Source: Massilibacteroides vaginae (GTDB lineage: Bacteria; Bacteroidota; Bacteroidia; Bacteroidales; Tannerellaceae). Taken from it: a stretch of 64,000 nucleotides of DNA. The notes under the pieces are model-generated. The model worked only from the letters and a program-made list of their open reading frames with translations. It was not told the origin of the DNA and ran no database searches. Position 1 is the first letter of the stretch, and the number at the start of each line of letters is the position of its first letter. Below, one piece after another: positions 45,534 through 55,621 of this stretch. The DNA lies in NCBI RefSeq assembly GCF_900178525.1, contig NZ_FXDJ01000009.1:1324263-1388262 (forward strand). The letters run 5' to 3'. Position numbers and translations under genes: made by a program.

Positions 45534-45636
45534 TAACGTTCGGTTCTTTTTCTTTAGCAATTGGTTTTCCTTTTAAATTGTCAATAGTATCCATAGTTAT
45601 ATTGTACCTTTTTGAGCTTGAGTGTTTTCCCTTCAT
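45526..45636 (-). CDS. Possible 36-residue polar mini-protein
   Basis: Starts MKGKHSSSKRYNITMDTIDN and ends KEKEPNVND. Highly charged, no GG motif. Overlaps the start of the 22-residue hydrophobic ORF. No match recognised; could be part of a decayed peptide locus. Confidence 0.25.
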   Translation of the reverse strand: MKGKHSSSKRYNITMDTIDNLKGKPIAKEKEPNVND

Positions 45637-45659
45637 TTCGAGGTTTAAAGACCTTTTAG

Positions 45660-45997
45660 TCAGTTTTTCTCACTTTCTTTATTAATCCCTTTTGGATAGT
45701 TATATAATATTGTAAAAATAGCTCCTAATGTAATTAGAAATAGTTTCTGTTCCCAAAAGCTATTTGCAAAATCTCTATTTAAAAATACAGAAAAATGGCC
45801 CCACATGTAATTAGCAAGACTGATTTTTTCGATAGTTTTCTTTTTAACAAAGGAAAAAGAGCAAATACACTATATATTAAAGGGGTGATGAAAAAATAAC
45901 TAATCCATTCAGTTATATTATAAAAATCAATCGGGTAGATGCAACATAATATCATTGTTATTAACGATATTGTCAGAATCAATAAATTTTTCATCAT
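45660..45997 (-). pseudogene. Frameshifted multi-helix membrane protein (acyltransferase-3-like C-terminus)
   Basis: The 72-residue frame from 45,997 (MKNLLILTISLITMILCCIY...) stops at 45,779, but another frame takes over at a T-rich run near 45,855 and continues FVKKKTIEKISLANYMWGHF, SVFLNRDFANSFWEQKLFLI, TLGAIFTILYNYPKG to a TGA at 45,662-45,660. Together they give about 113 residues with three or four membrane helices. The join falls in CTTTTTCC, a likely slippage or mutation site. ISLANYMWGHFSVF resembles the last helix of acyltransferase-3 (OafA-like) proteins, lacking its N-terminal two-thirds. Truncated and frameshifted remnant; family is a guess. Confidence 0.6.
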
Positions 45998-46185
45998 GTT
46001 TGTTGTACTTTAATACGTTTGAATTTGCAAAGAAACGACTAAAAAAATAAAAGATATGTTATCACTTTCTTGTCAAATGCTAACGGTATGTTATCTTTTG
46101 TCGTTTGTTGACAAGTAATCTTAACCTATAAACTTCACTGTTTGAATATTCGTGTCGTTGGAATAATTTTCGTTATCGCCTCAAC

Positions 46186-46464
46186 GTGCAGCAGAAACAT
46201 CTTCTGCTTGATGGAACAGACAGTGAACGTGTAAACCTGACCAGACGAGAAGTGAATATACTTAAGATGTTGCTGGATAATAAAGGTGAGGTTGTTAAAA
46301 GAGATGAAATGTTAAATCATTTATGGGGAGATAATAGCTTTTATACGGCCCGCAGCTTGGATGTGTTTATGACAAATATTCGAAAGTACTTGAAAAAAGA
46401 CAATTCGGTGGAGATACAGACAATTCGTGGAGAAGGTTTCCGGCTGATTGTCGAAGAGAAATAG
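46186..46464 (+). pseudogene. Response regulator remnant: OmpR/PhoB winged helix without receiver domain
   Basis: 92 residues (GTG at 46,186; the frame is open back to 46,132) forming a complete trans_reg_C domain: VNLTRREVNILKMLLDNKGE, VVKRDEMLNHLWGD, ARSLDVFMTNIRKYLKKD and IQTIRGEGFRLIV. Full regulators have about 120 further N-terminal residues with the phospho-acceptor Asp; here only non-homologous sequence precedes. It resembles the RprY-type regulators of Bacteroidales. Probably a decapitated remnant, though a free DNA-binding domain could still bind. It borders the intact pckA region. Confidence 0.75.
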
Positions 46465-46789
46465 GTATAGAAAAATTGCAGGGTCGTTGCTAAAGCCGTA
46501 TGTGCAGGGGTTGATTGATTACTGAAAGTTTAAATAACCGTTTTGCCTGTCTGTATGTTCGTTTTTGACGAAAAAAATAACATTTTGAAAGGAACTTTCT
46601 AAACAGCGGTTAAATTTATTTTAATTGGAGAAAAATTTCTTTAATATGTGATTTGTTTCGGTATTTTGTGCTACATTTGTTCCGTGGTTAACAAGGGGCT
46701 TATTGAAAGGCTGATAACGTTGACCTTAATATTAGTTAGAGAGATAGAGAAAAGTTATATAAGTAGTAATTTATTAAATTAAAAGCGTA
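46465..46789. other. 325-bp leader/promoter region of pckA
   Basis: No ORF of note. Contains the pckA promoter and an untranslated leader of roughly 100 nt. Confidence 0.7.
46652..46679 (+). promoter_or_regulatory. Bacteroidetes-type promoter of pckA
   Basis: TTTG at 46,652-46,655, 16 nt spacer, TACATTTG at 46,672-46,679. Start of transcription is expected near 46,686, leaving about 100 nt of leader. Confidence 0.65.
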
Positions 46790-48379
46790 ATGGCTAATTT
46801 AGATTTAAGCAAGTACGGAATTAAAGGAAATTTCGAAATTGTACACAATCCTTCTTACGAAGTGCTTTATCAGGATGAAATGAATCCTGCAAACGAAGGT
46901 TTCGAAAAAGCAAAGTTAACAAAAAGTGGTGCAACAGCTGTTTACACAGGTAAGTTCACCGGTCGTTCTCCAAAAGACAAATATTTTGTAAAAGACGACG
47001 TGACTAAAGATACGTTGTGGTGGGATGGCGTTATCAACCGCCCATGTACAAAAGAAGCATTTACTTATTGTAAAGGCAAAGTTGTTGAACAACTTTCTAA
47101 GTCAAAAAAATTATACGTTGTAGATACCTACTGCGGAACTAACGAAGATACTCGCATGAAAGTTCGTTTCATCGTTGAGGTTGCTTGGCAAGCTCACTTT
47201 GTAACTAACATGTTCATCCGTCCTTCACACTTCGAATTGGCAAACTACGGTGAGCCTGATTTCGTATGTTTGAATGGTTCAAAAACAACTAACGACAAAT
47301 GGCAAGAGCACGGATTGAACTCTGAGAACTTCACATTGTTCGATCTGACAGAAAAAATGCAGGTTATCGGTGGTACTTGGTATGGTGGTGAAATGAAGAA
47401 AGGTATTTTCTCATTGATGAACTATTACTTGCCATTGAAAGGTATTGCTTCTATGCACTGTTCTGCTAACGTAGGTAAAGATGGTGATGTAGCTGTATTC
47501 TTCGGTCTTTCAGGAACAGGTAAAACAACTCTTTCTGCTGACCCAAAACGTTATTTGATCGGTGACGATGAGCACGGATGGGATGACCACGGAGTATTTA
47601 ACTATGAAGGTGGTTGCTACGCGAAAGTTATTAACCTGAGCGAAGAAAACGAACCGGATATCTGGAGAGCTATCCGTCGTGATGCTTTATTGGAAAACGT
47701 AACTGTTGACGATCAAGGTAATATTGATTATTCTGATGGTTCTACAACAGAAAACACACGTGTTTCTTATCCGATCTATCACATCAACAAGATTGTTCTT
47801 CCTTCACGTGCAGGACACGCTGATAAGATTATCTATCTGTCTGCTGACGCATTTGGAGTATTGCCTCCGGTTTCTATCCTTGATGACAATCAGGCTCAAT
47901 ATCACTTCCTTTGCGGATTTACTTCTAAATTGGCAGGAACAGAACGTGGTATTACTGAACCTCAACCATCTTTCTCTCCAGCGTTTGGTGAAGCTTTCTT
48001 GACGCTGCACCCAACTATGTATGCTAAACGTTTGGTTGAAAAAATGAACCAACATAACGGTAAGGCTTACTTAGTGAACACAGGTTGGAACGGAACAGGA
48101 AAACGTATTTCTTTGAAAGATACGCGTGCAATCATCGATGCAATCATCGACGGATCAATCGAAAAAGCAGAAAAAGTACATGTTCCAATCATGAACCTGA
48201 CTATTCCTGCAAAATTGAACAACGTTTCAGACATCCTTGATCCACGTAGCACATATGCTAATGTTGCTGACTGGGAAGTTAAAGCGAAGAAATTGGCCGG
48301 TATGTATATCGAAAACTTCAAACAATACTGCGATAATGATGCTGCTAAAGCTCTTATCCCTGCAGGTCCTCAATTGTAA
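46790..48379 (+). CDS. pckA: Phosphoenolpyruvate carboxykinase (ATP)
   Basis: 529 residues. P-loop [14 protein letters not shown] at about 238-250, metal/substrate [26 protein letters not shown], and the conserved [16 protein letters not shown] near the N-terminus. It interconverts oxaloacetate and PEP; in Bacteroidales it mainly runs toward oxaloacetate in succinate/propionate fermentation, conserving ATP. Codon use is more AT-biased and uniform than in neighbours, consistent with high expression. Own promoter and terminator. Confidence 0.97.
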   Translation: MANLDLSKYGIKGNFEIVHNPSYEVLYQDEMNPANEGFEKAKLTKSGATAVYTGKFTGRSPKDKYFVKDDVTKDTLWWDGVINRPCTKEAFTYCKGKVVEQLSKSKKLYVVDTYCGTNEDTRMKVRFIVEVAWQAHFVTNMFIRPSHFELANYGEPDFVCLNGSKTTNDKWQEHGLNSENFTLFDLTEKMQVIGGTWYGGEMKKGIFSLMNYYLPLKGIASMHCSANVGKDGDVAVFFGLSGTGKTTLSADPKRYLIGDDEHGWDDHGVFNYEGGCYAKVINLSEENEPDIWRAIRRDALLENVTVDDQGNIDYSDGSTTENTRVSYPIYHINKIVLPSRAGHADKIIYLSADAFGVLPPVSILDDNQAQYHFLCGFTSKLAGTERGITEPQPSFSPAFGEAFLTLHPTMYAKRLVEKMNQHNGKAYLVNTGWNGTGKRISLKDTRAIIDAIIDGSIEKAEKVHVPIMNLTIPAKLNNVSDILDPRSTYANVADWEVKAKKLAGMYIENFKQYCDNDAAKALIPAGPQL

Positions 48380-48401
48380 TTTCGATTATAATATAAGATT
48401 G

Positions 48402-48429
48402 AATAGTGTCGGATTTATCCGGCACTATT
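48402..48429 (+). terminator. Rho-independent terminator of pckA
   Basis: AATAGTGTCGGAT / ATCCGGCACTATT (13 bp, one G-U pair) with a 2-nt central gap, followed by TTTTTTTTG. Confidence 0.9.
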
Positions 48430-48527
48430 TTTTTTGTCTTTACACGAGTATTTTTTGCAACAGTGATCATTTGTTAATTATTATTTATATCTTTAACCCC
48501 AAATAGATAAATGATAGAATAAAAGGG

Positions 48528-49631
48528 GTGTTTAAGAACTATTTCCTTGTTTTGATTTTCCTTGCCTTTCTTTGCTCCTGTGGGAGTAATGCAATTTACA
48601 AGGTGGAGGGTAAGCTGACGAACCTGACAGACTCGTTAGTCTATATCGTATATGAGGGTAGTGGAGACAGGGTGATGGATTCTGTGGTGTGTTTGTCTCC
48701 CGGTAAATTTAAATTCGAACTTGACCAGGAAGGGTTTAATTCCGCGACACTTTTTTTTGAACACCGCACAAAGCCTGTAACGGTTTATCTGGAACCCCAA
48801 CAGAAAATTTCCATAACCGGAGATATCGTTTATCCGCAACTTCTCCATATAAAAGGAGGGAGAATTAATGATAAACTGGCGGGATTTTATAAGAGTATCT
48901 CTTCTCTGATAAAGGAACAGGCTGATTTAAGAATCGCTTTAGCCGAAACGAATGATGCAACTTCCGGAAATACTGATCTTTCGTCAAAGCTCACGAATGT
49001 AGGGCATCAGATCGAAGAGTCTGCCTTAGCTTATATATGTGACAATCCGAAAGAAGGTGCTGCAGTAGTATTGATTGAATCTTATTTTGTGGTTCCGGAT
49101 GATACACGGAAATTGGATGAATTGTTAGCCGTGCTTGATCCGCAATTGAAAAACTTTTATTTGGTAAAGGAATTGTCTGAGTATAGTGTCCGTGCCAAAC
49201 GTACTGCTTTAGGAGCTGAAGCTCCGGAATTCGCAGTTAAAAACATTTATGGAAAGTCCTTTACGCTCGATTCCTTAGGCGCAGACTATAAGTTGCTTGC
49301 TTTTATTGCTCCCTGGTGTGAAATGTGTCAGACGGATATTCTGCATTTGGACAAAGTCGTAACTAAATATAAAGAGGAAGAATTGGACGTTTTGTTAGTT
49401 AGTCTGGATGCTGATTCGCATGAAGTGCGAGATCTTCTGAAAAAAGATTCGATCCAATGGAATGTAGTTACCGATTCCGCCAATCAGGCCGCGATATTGT
49501 TTGATCTATATAATGTGAGCGCGTTGCCTCGTTGTTTTCTGATAGACGAAAATGATAAAATAATACTTAAAACAGATAATGGTGCCGAAATAATGCAGAC
49601 CCTCGACAATTTGTTGTATAAAGAAGATTAA
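48528..49631 (+). CDS. Thioredoxin-like lipoprotein with DUF4369 domain
   Basis: 367 residues. GTG start at 48,528, chosen because the lipoprotein signal MFKNYFLVLIFLAFLCSCGS begins at once (lipid-modified Cys18). An N-terminal DUF4369 beta domain (YKVEGKLTNLTDSLVYIVYE) and a C-terminal AhpC/TSA-ResA-type thioredoxin fold with FIAPWCEMCQTDIL (CxxC) and the cis-Pro loop VSALPRCFLID. A periplasm-facing disulfide oxidoreductase. The comM homologue starts 28 bp downstream. Confidence 0.9.
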   Translation: MFKNYFLVLIFLAFLCSCGSNAIYKVEGKLTNLTDSLVYIVYEGSGDRVMDSVVCLSPGKFKFELDQEGFNSATLFFEHRTKPVTVYLEPQQKISITGDIVYPQLLHIKGGRINDKLAGFYKSISSLIKEQADLRIALAETNDATSGNTDLSSKLTNVGHQIEESALAYICDNPKEGAAVVLIESYFVVPDDTRKLDELLAVLDPQLKNFYLVKELSEYSVRAKRTALGAEAPEFAVKNIYGKSFTLDSLGADYKLLAFIAPWCEMCQTDILHLDKVVTKYKEEELDVLLVSLDADSHEVRDLLKKDSIQWNVVTDSANQAAILFDLYNVSALPRCFLIDENDKIILKTDNGAEIMQTLDNLLYKED

Positions 49632-49659
49632 TGTCTTAACGAAAAACCTTTCCTTAATT

Positions 49660-51198
49660 ATGCTTGTAAAATCTTATGCTGCTGCTGTGCAGGGCATCTC
49701 CGCTACTATTGTGACAATCGAAGTGAGTTGTACAAAAGGGATCCAATTCTTTTTGGTAGGACTGCCCGATGTGGCTGTCCGAGAAAGTCATGAACGAATT
49801 ATTTCCGCGTTTCAGGTTAGCGGTTATAAATTCCCCCGTAGCCGGATTGTGGTGAATATGGCTCCTGCCGATATACGCAAAGAGGGTTCGGCCTATGATC
49901 TTCCATTGGCATTGGGGATACTTGCTGCCGCCGAAGAGATCGATGCTGAAAGACTAGAAAACTATATGATGATGGGAGAACTTTCGTTAGACGGGAGTTT
50001 GCAGCCGGTAAAAGGAGTGTTGCCTATTGCGATTAAAGCCAGAGAAGAAGGATTTAAGGGACTGATTGTTCCGAAACAGAACGCAAGAGAAGCCGCGGTG
50101 GTAGATAATCTGGAAGTATACGGGGTGGAGACGATCAAAGAAGTGATTGAATTTATCAATAAGAAACGAACGCTTGAACCTACAATCGTAAACACGCGGG
50201 AAGAATTTTATAAGCAACAGTTGAATTATGACCTTGACTTTTCGGATGTGAAAGGACAGGAAAATGTAAAGCGTGCTTTGGAAGTTGCCGCTGCAGGTGG
50301 ACATAATCTGTTGATGATAGGAGCTCCCGGTAGCGGAAAATCAATGCTTGCCAAACGTTTACCCTCTATTCTGCCTCCTTTCACGCTTCAGGAATCATTG
50401 GAGACAACCAAGATCCATTCCGTTGCCGGAAAAATGGACCGGGGGATGGCCTTGATGGCTCAGCGTCCGTTTCGTTCTCCGCATCATACGATCTCAAATG
50501 TCGCCATGGTAGGAGGTGGGACGTTTCCTCAACCTGGTGAAATAAGCCTTTCTCATAATGGTGTTTTATTTTTGGATGAACTACCGGAATTTAATCGAAA
50601 CGTGTTGGAAGTAATGAGGCAGCCGTTGGAAGATCGGTGCATAACTATCTCAAGGGCTCGTTTTGCCGTAGATTATCCGGCAGGATTTATGCTGATTGCG
50701 TCAATGAACCCTTGTCCTTGTGGTTTCTATAATCACCCGGATCGCCCATGTTTATGTTCTCCCGGAGCCGTACAAAAATATATGAACCGAATTTCAGGCC
50801 CTTTGCTTGATCGGATCGATATACAGATTGAGATTGTTCCTGTGCCTTTTGAGAAAATATCGGAGCAGCGACCATCTGAATCAAGCACTTCGGTTCGTGA
50901 ACGAGTGGTAAATGCTCGTCTGATTCAGGAAAAACGATTTGAATCTATCGGAGGGGTGTATTGCAATGCTCAAATGAATACCAAATTGCTTCAACAATAT
51001 GCCAGTCCGGATGAAGCCGGTTTAGGATTACTGAAGAACGCGATGAATAGACTGAATCTTTCTGCTCGTGCTTACGACCGTATACTGAAGGTTTCGCGTA
51101 CGATCGCTGATCTGGAAGGTGCGGACAAAATAGAAGCCCGGCATCTGGCCGAAGCCATTAATTACAGGAGCCTCGACAGGGAAGGTTGGGGTATGTAG
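49660..51198 (+). CDS. comM: YifB/ComM family Mg-chelatase-like AAA+ ATPase
   Basis: 512 residues. An N-terminal Lon-protease-fold domain (KSYAAAVQGISATIVTIEVS), Walker A MIGAPGSGKSMLAKRLPSILPP, Walker B GVLFLDELPEFNRNVLEVMRQPLED, sensor sequence MLIASMNPCPCGFY, and C-terminal Mg_chelatase_C (YDRILKVSRTIADLEGA). ComM-type hexameric helicases promote branch migration during natural transformation; the role in non-transformable bacteria is unclear. Runs with the upstream lipoprotein. Confidence 0.95.
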   Translation: MLVKSYAAAVQGISATIVTIEVSCTKGIQFFLVGLPDVAVRESHERIISAFQVSGYKFPRSRIVVNMAPADIRKEGSAYDLPLALGILAAAEEIDAERLENYMMMGELSLDGSLQPVKGVLPIAIKAREEGFKGLIVPKQNAREAAVVDNLEVYGVETIKEVIEFINKKRTLEPTIVNTREEFYKQQLNYDLDFSDVKGQENVKRALEVAAAGGHNLLMIGAPGSGKSMLAKRLPSILPPFTLQESLETTKIHSVAGKMDRGMALMAQRPFRSPHHTISNVAMVGGGTFPQPGEISLSHNGVLFLDELPEFNRNVLEVMRQPLEDRCITISRARFAVDYPAGFMLIASMNPCPCGFYNHPDRPCLCSPGAVQKYMNRISGPLLDRIDIQIEIVPVPFEKISEQRPSESSTSVRERVVNARLIQEKRFESIGGVYCNAQMNTKLLQQYASPDEAGLGLLKNAMNRLNLSARAYDRILKVSRTIADLEGADKIEARHLAEAINYRSLDREGWGM

Positions 51199-51269
51199 AA
51201 AGTCAGTGTTGTAGAACCGGTATTGGCAAAAAAAACGTACCTTTGTGCCCCAAATAGATAACACAAAGT

Positions 51270-53309
51270 ATGGAGAAGCAATTCAAAAGAACGTTGATAA
51301 CAACTGCATTACCTTATGCAAACGGTCCCGTTCATATCGGACACTTAGCCGGTGTTTATGTACCTGCGGATATTTATGCGCGTTACCTCAGATTGAAGGG
51401 TGAAGAGGTCTTGATGATAGGAGGATCGGATGAGCATGGGGTGCCCATTACCATTCGCGCAAAGAAAGAAGGCGTATCACCTCAGGATGTGGTAGATCGT
51501 TTTCATGGTATTATCAAGCAATCTTTTGAAGATTTCGGTATCACCTTTGATATCTATTCGCGTACCACCTCGCAAACCCACAAACAAGTAGCTTCTGATT
51601 TCTTTCGTAAACTTTATGATAAAGGTGAGTTCCTTGAGAAAACAAGTGAACAATATTATGATGAGGAAGCTAAACAGTTCCTGGCAGACCGTTATATAAC
51701 AGGAACATGTCCTCATTGTAAGAACGAGCATGCCTATGGAGATCAATGTGAAGCCTGTGGAACATCACTTAATCCGACTGATCTGATCGCTCCGAAATCA
51801 ACAATTAGCGGGAGTGTACCTGTGATGAAAGAAACCAAACACTGGTATCTTCCTTTGGATAAACACGAACCGTTTTTGCGTAAATGGATTTTAGAAGATC
51901 ATAAGGAATGGAAATCAAATGTGTATGGACAATGCAAGAGCTGGTTGGATATGGGCTTGCAACCTCGTGCGGTAAGCCGTGACTTAGATTGGGGTATTCC
52001 TGTTCCTGTTGAAGGTGCCGAAGGTAAGGTGCTTTATGTTTGGTTTGACGCGCCTATCGGTTATATTTCAAACACAAAAGAATTGCTTCCTGATAGCTGG
52101 GAAACCTGGTGGAAGGACCCCGAAACAAAAATACTTCATTTTATTGGCAAGGATAATATCGTATTCCATTGTATTGTTTTTCCTGCGATGCTTAAGGCGG
52201 AAGGCTCTTTCTGTCTTCCGGAAAACGTACCAGCCAATGAATTCCTGAACCTGGAAGGAGACAAGATCTCCACCTCACGTAACTGGGCTGTATGGTTACA
52301 CGAGTATCTGATTGATATGCCGGGCAAACAAGACGTGCTTCGTTATGTGCTGACAGCAAATGCTCCCGAGACAAAGGATAATGATTTTACTTGGAAAGAC
52401 TTTCAGGCTCGTAATAATAATGAGTTAGTGGCAATTCTGGGTAATTTTATTAACAGAGCATTGGTGCTGACGGAAAAATATTTCGAAGGCAAGGTGCCCG
52501 TTGCCGGAGAATTAACCGATTACGATCTGGCAACCTTAAAAGACTTTGCAAACGTAAAAGCGGATGTGGAGCGTTTGTTAGATACCTTTCATTTCCGTGA
52601 CGCGCAAAAAGAGGCTATGAATCTGGCTCGTATAGGAAATAAATACCTGGCGGATACCGAACCCTGGAAATTAGCGAAGACGGATATGGAACGTGTAGGT
52701 ACAATTCTTAATATTTCATTGCAGATCGCGGCGAACTTAGCTATTGCTTTTGAACCTTTCTTACCATTTAGCATGGATAAACTGAATAAAATGCTGAATG
52801 TGGAACCATTAGGTTGGGATCGTCTTGGTGCTACTGATTTATTATCAGCCGGACATCAACTTGGGAAATCTGCGCTTTTGTTCGAGAAAATTGAAGACAG
52901 TGTGATTGAAGCTCAGGTACAGCGGTTGTTTGATACTAAAAAAGCGAATGAAGAAGCAGACTACAAGGCGAATCCTATTCGGACAAATATCGAATTTGAT
53001 GATTTTACAAAGTTAGATATACGTGTTGGAACCGTGTTGGAATGCACGAAAGTGCCAAAAGCAGATAAATTATTACAATTTAAAATTGACGACGGACTCG
53101 AAACAAGAACAATCGTTTCCGGTATCGCTAAGTTTTATAATCCGGAAGAGCTTGTAGGAAAACAGGTTTGCTTTGTCGCCAATCTCGCTCCGAGAAAACT
53201 TAAAGGCATTGTTTCGGAAGGAATGATACTTTCTGCTGAAAATAACGATGGCACATTAGCCGTTATTTCACCGAACAAGAACGTAAAGCCCGGTAGTGAA
53301 GTGAAATAA
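51270..53309 (+). CDS. metG: Methionine--tRNA ligase with C-terminal tRNA-binding domain
   Basis: 679 residues. HIGH-type motif [11 protein letters not shown] (22-25), zinc knuckle [23 protein letters not shown]-equivalent DKISTS (about 331-336), and an EMAP-II-like tRNA-binding C-terminal domain ([20 protein letters not shown]). It charges tRNA-Met. -7 box TACCTTTG at 51,238-51,245. The DegT-type gene follows 19 bp downstream. Confidence 0.97.
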   Translation: MEKQFKRTLITTALPYANGPVHIGHLAGVYVPADIYARYLRLKGEEVLMIGGSDEHGVPITIRAKKEGVSPQDVVDRFHGIIKQSFEDFGITFDIYSRTTSQTHKQVASDFFRKLYDKGEFLEKTSEQYYDEEAKQFLADRYITGTCPHCKNEHAYGDQCEACGTSLNPTDLIAPKSTISGSVPVMKETKHWYLPLDKHEPFLRKWILEDHKEWKSNVYGQCKSWLDMGLQPRAVSRDLDWGIPVPVEGAEGKVLYVWFDAPIGYISNTKELLPDSWETWWKDPETKILHFIGKDNIVFHCIVFPAMLKAEGSFCLPENVPANEFLNLEGDKISTSRNWAVWLHEYLIDMPGKQDVLRYVLTANAPETKDNDFTWKDFQARNNNELVAILGNFINRALVLTEKYFEGKVPVAGELTDYDLATLKDFANVKADVERLLDTFHFRDAQKEAMNLARIGNKYLADTEPWKLAKTDMERVGTILNISLQIAANLAIAFEPFLPFSMDKLNKMLNVEPLGWDRLGATDLLSAGHQLGKSALLFEKIEDSVIEAQVQRLFDTKKANEEADYKANPIRTNIEFDDFTKLDIRVGTVLECTKVPKADKLLQFKIDDGLETRTIVSGIAKFYNPEELVGKQVCFVANLAPRKLKGIVSEGMILSAENNDGTLAVISPNKNVKPGSEVK

Positions 53310-53328
53310 ATCACTTGCGTTTAATTGA

Positions 53329-54471
53329 ATGTCTGATAAAAATATACAAATGGTAGATTTGCAAAGACAGTATCAATGTCTGAAAAAAGAAATTGATGCT
53401 GCTATGCAATCTGTTGTTGAAAGCGGCGCTTATATAAATGGTCCTCATGTAAGAGAATTCGCAAACCAGTTGGGCGATTACCTTAATGTGCCTCATGTAA
53501 TCCCTTGTGCAAACGGAACCGATGCGTTGCAGATCGCACTGATGGCTTTAGACTTAAAGCCGGGAGACGAGGTGATTGTTCCTGCCTTTACTTATGCTGC
53601 TGCGGCCGAAGCAGTGGCTTTACTCGGACTTATTCCCGTACCCGTAGACGTAGCTCCACGAACCTTTAATATGGATGCTACAAAGATTGAAAAAGCGATA
53701 TCCCGACAAACAAAAGCAATTATTGCCGTTCATCTGTTCGGGCAGGCATGCGATATGGAGAGTATCCAAGTAATTGCTAAGAAATATAAACTTTTTCTGA
53801 TAGAAGATAACGCACAATCAATCGGGGCTGAATTCATTTTCAAAGATGGTAGTTGTAAAAAAGCCGGAACTATCGGTGATATTGGCACAACTTCTTTCTT
53901 TCCTACTAAACCGTTAGCTTGTTTTGGTGATGGGGGTGCATTGATGACAGCTAATCCTGATCTGGCCTTACGTTGTCGTACGATAGCATCACATGGACAA
54001 GAACAAAAGTATCACCATAAAATAATTGGTTGTAATTCCCGTTTAGACACTATACAAGCTGCTGTACTTGGGGTGAAACTTCGGTATATGGATGCATTTG
54101 CGGCCTCTCGTGCCGAGAAAGCTAAATTGTACGACGCTCATTTTGGTTTTGTAAGCAATATGGCAATTCCGTTAAAGTCGGAATTTTCCACGCATGTGTA
54201 TCATCAGTATACTTTGCTGATACAAAACGGCAAACGAGATGCGTTGCAAGCCTGGTTAAAAGAGAAAGGAGTGCCTTCGATAGTCTATTATCCGGTGCCA
54301 TTGCACCAGCAAGAAGCTTTTAAATGGTGCATCCGATTATCTGTAGAACTGACCGAAGCGGAGAAACTTTGTAAATCGGTATTGTCTTTGCCAATGCATT
54401 CGGAGCTGACTGAAGATGAGCAGTTGTATATTATTGAAACAGTTAAGTCTGGTATGACGGCTATTCGTTGA
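53329..54471 (+). CDS. DegT/DnrJ/EryC1-type nucleotide-sugar aminotransferase (WbpE/WlbC-like)
   Basis: 380 residues, PLP-dependent. Begins MVDLQRQYQCLKKEIDAAMQ, with the typical GPHVREFANQLGDYLNVPHVIPCANGTDALQIAL, the LIEDNAQSIGAEF Asp/Gln region and the PLP lysine in TTSFFPTKPLACFGDGGAL. It most resembles the aminotransferases making UDP-2-acetamido-3-amino-2,3-dideoxy-glucuronate for surface polysaccharide. The next gene, a Gfo/Idh/MocA dehydrogenase, is 14 bp downstream and is the expected partner enzyme. Confidence 0.85.
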   Translation: MSDKNIQMVDLQRQYQCLKKEIDAAMQSVVESGAYINGPHVREFANQLGDYLNVPHVIPCANGTDALQIALMALDLKPGDEVIVPAFTYAAAAEAVALLGLIPVPVDVAPRTFNMDATKIEKAISRQTKAIIAVHLFGQACDMESIQVIAKKYKLFLIEDNAQSIGAEFIFKDGSCKKAGTIGDIGTTSFFPTKPLACFGDGGALMTANPDLALRCRTIASHGQEQKYHHKIIGCNSRLDTIQAAVLGVKLRYMDAFAASRAEKAKLYDAHFGFVSNMAIPLKSEFSTHVYHQYTLLIQNGKRDALQAWLKEKGVPSIVYYPVPLHQQEAFKWCIRLSVELTEAEKLCKSVLSLPMHSELTEDEQLYIIETVKSGMTAIR

Positions 54472-54485
54472 AATAGAAAATTAAC

Positions 54486-55508
54486 ATGGGAGAAAATAAG
54501 AAAATACGTTTTGCCGTAGTAGGTTGCGGTCATATAGGAAAACGTCATGCGGAGATGATTACTCGTGACGGAAGTGCGGAGTTAGTTGCTCTTTGTGATA
54601 TTCGCTCCCGCGATGAATTAGCTATCGATGCTTACCCTGTTCCATTCTACACGAATTTCTCCACACTTCTTGCTTCAGGACTTACCATTGATGTTGTATG
54701 TATCTGTACGCCTAACGGATTGCATGCTTTAATGGCTGTTGACGCAATCCAAAACGGACTTCATGTGGTGCTGGAAAAGCCAATGGCTCTAAGGCAGACT
54801 GATGCCGAAAAAATTGTTTATACCGCACTCAAATATAGTAAACAGGTGTTTTGTGTTATGCAAAACCGGTACTCGCCTCCTTCTGTCTGGATTAAAGATA
54901 TGGTGGAAAGCGGCAAGTTGGGCAAGCTGTTTATGGTGCAGCTTAATTGTTATTGGAACCGGGATGAGCGGTATTATAAAGTAGGAGGATGGCATGGTAA
55001 CGCCGAGTTAGACGGCGGCACGCTGTTTACTCAGTTTTCCCATTTTATTGATATTCTGTATTGGTTGTTTGGTGATATTTGTAATATTCATGCCCGTTTT
55101 TCGGACTTTAATCACAAAGCGCTTACCGATTTTGAAGATTCCGGCTTAGTTACTTTCGACTTTGTGAATGGCGGAATGGGAAGTTTGAACTATTCAACTT
55201 CCGTGTGGGATAAGAACATGGAAAGCAGCATGTTGATCGTTGCCGAGAATGGCAGTATAAAGATCGGAGGTCAATATATGAATGAGGTAGAATATTGCCA
55301 CATAAAAGATTATGTTATGCCGGAACTGGCTCCGACGAATCCCGGCAATGATTACGGCCCTTATAAAGGTTCTGCTCAGAACCATAATTTTGTAATTCGC
55401 AATGTTGTGAACGTTTTGTCCGGCAAATCTCATGAAACAATCACTACCAATGTGTTGGAGGGGATGAAGGTGGTAGACATTATACAACGCATCTACGCGA
55501 TGAAATAA
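54486..55508 (+). CDS. Gfo/Idh/MocA oxidoreductase (WlbA/WbpB-like)
   Basis: 340 residues, NAD(P)-binding Rossmann start RFAVVGCGHIGKRHAEMI, catalytic-lysine motif VVLEKPMALRQTDAEKI, and substrate domain WHGNAELDGGTLFTQFSHFID. Best fit is UDP-N-acetyl-2-amino-2-deoxyglucuronate 3-dehydrogenase, pairing with the upstream aminotransferase to make a diamino-uronic sugar. An N-acetyltransferase for the next step is not adjacent. The metG-degT-gfo order looks like one transcript. Confidence 0.85.
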   Translation: MGENKKIRFAVVGCGHIGKRHAEMITRDGSAELVALCDIRSRDELAIDAYPVPFYTNFSTLLASGLTIDVVCICTPNGLHALMAVDAIQNGLHVVLEKPMALRQTDAEKIVYTALKYSKQVFCVMQNRYSPPSVWIKDMVESGKLGKLFMVQLNCYWNRDERYYKVGGWHGNAELDGGTLFTQFSHFIDILYWLFGDICNIHARFSDFNHKALTDFEDSGLVTFDFVNGGMGSLNYSTSVWDKNMESSMLIVAENGSIKIGGQYMNEVEYCHIKDYVMPELAPTNPGNDYGPYKGSAQNHNFVIRNVVNVLSGKSHETITTNVLEGMKVVDIIQRIYAMK

Positions 55509-55591
55509 ATACAAATTCACGGATAAACATTTTTCTGCAAACTAATTAGCGTTTATTATATGTTAGAAAACACTAATTAGCATTTTAACTA

Positions 55592-55621
55592 TTGACAAAA
55601 TCAAAAACTACCGTAACTTTG
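55592..55621 (+). promoter_or_regulatory. Full-consensus Bacteroidetes promoter
   Basis: TTG (55,592), 19 nt, TAACTTTG (55,614-55,621). Drives the TIM-barrel gene with an unusually long 5' leader. Confidence 0.75.

Larger units (their letters stand above)
45166..45659. other. About 500-bp stretch with only tiny ORFs and a hairpin
   Basis: Contains an inverted repeat (45,314-45,347), a nine-codon ORF behind a perfect Shine-Dalgarno (45,362-45,391) and two overlapping mini-ORFs (45,465-45,636). Otherwise AT-rich with nothing recognised. Confidence 0.6.
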
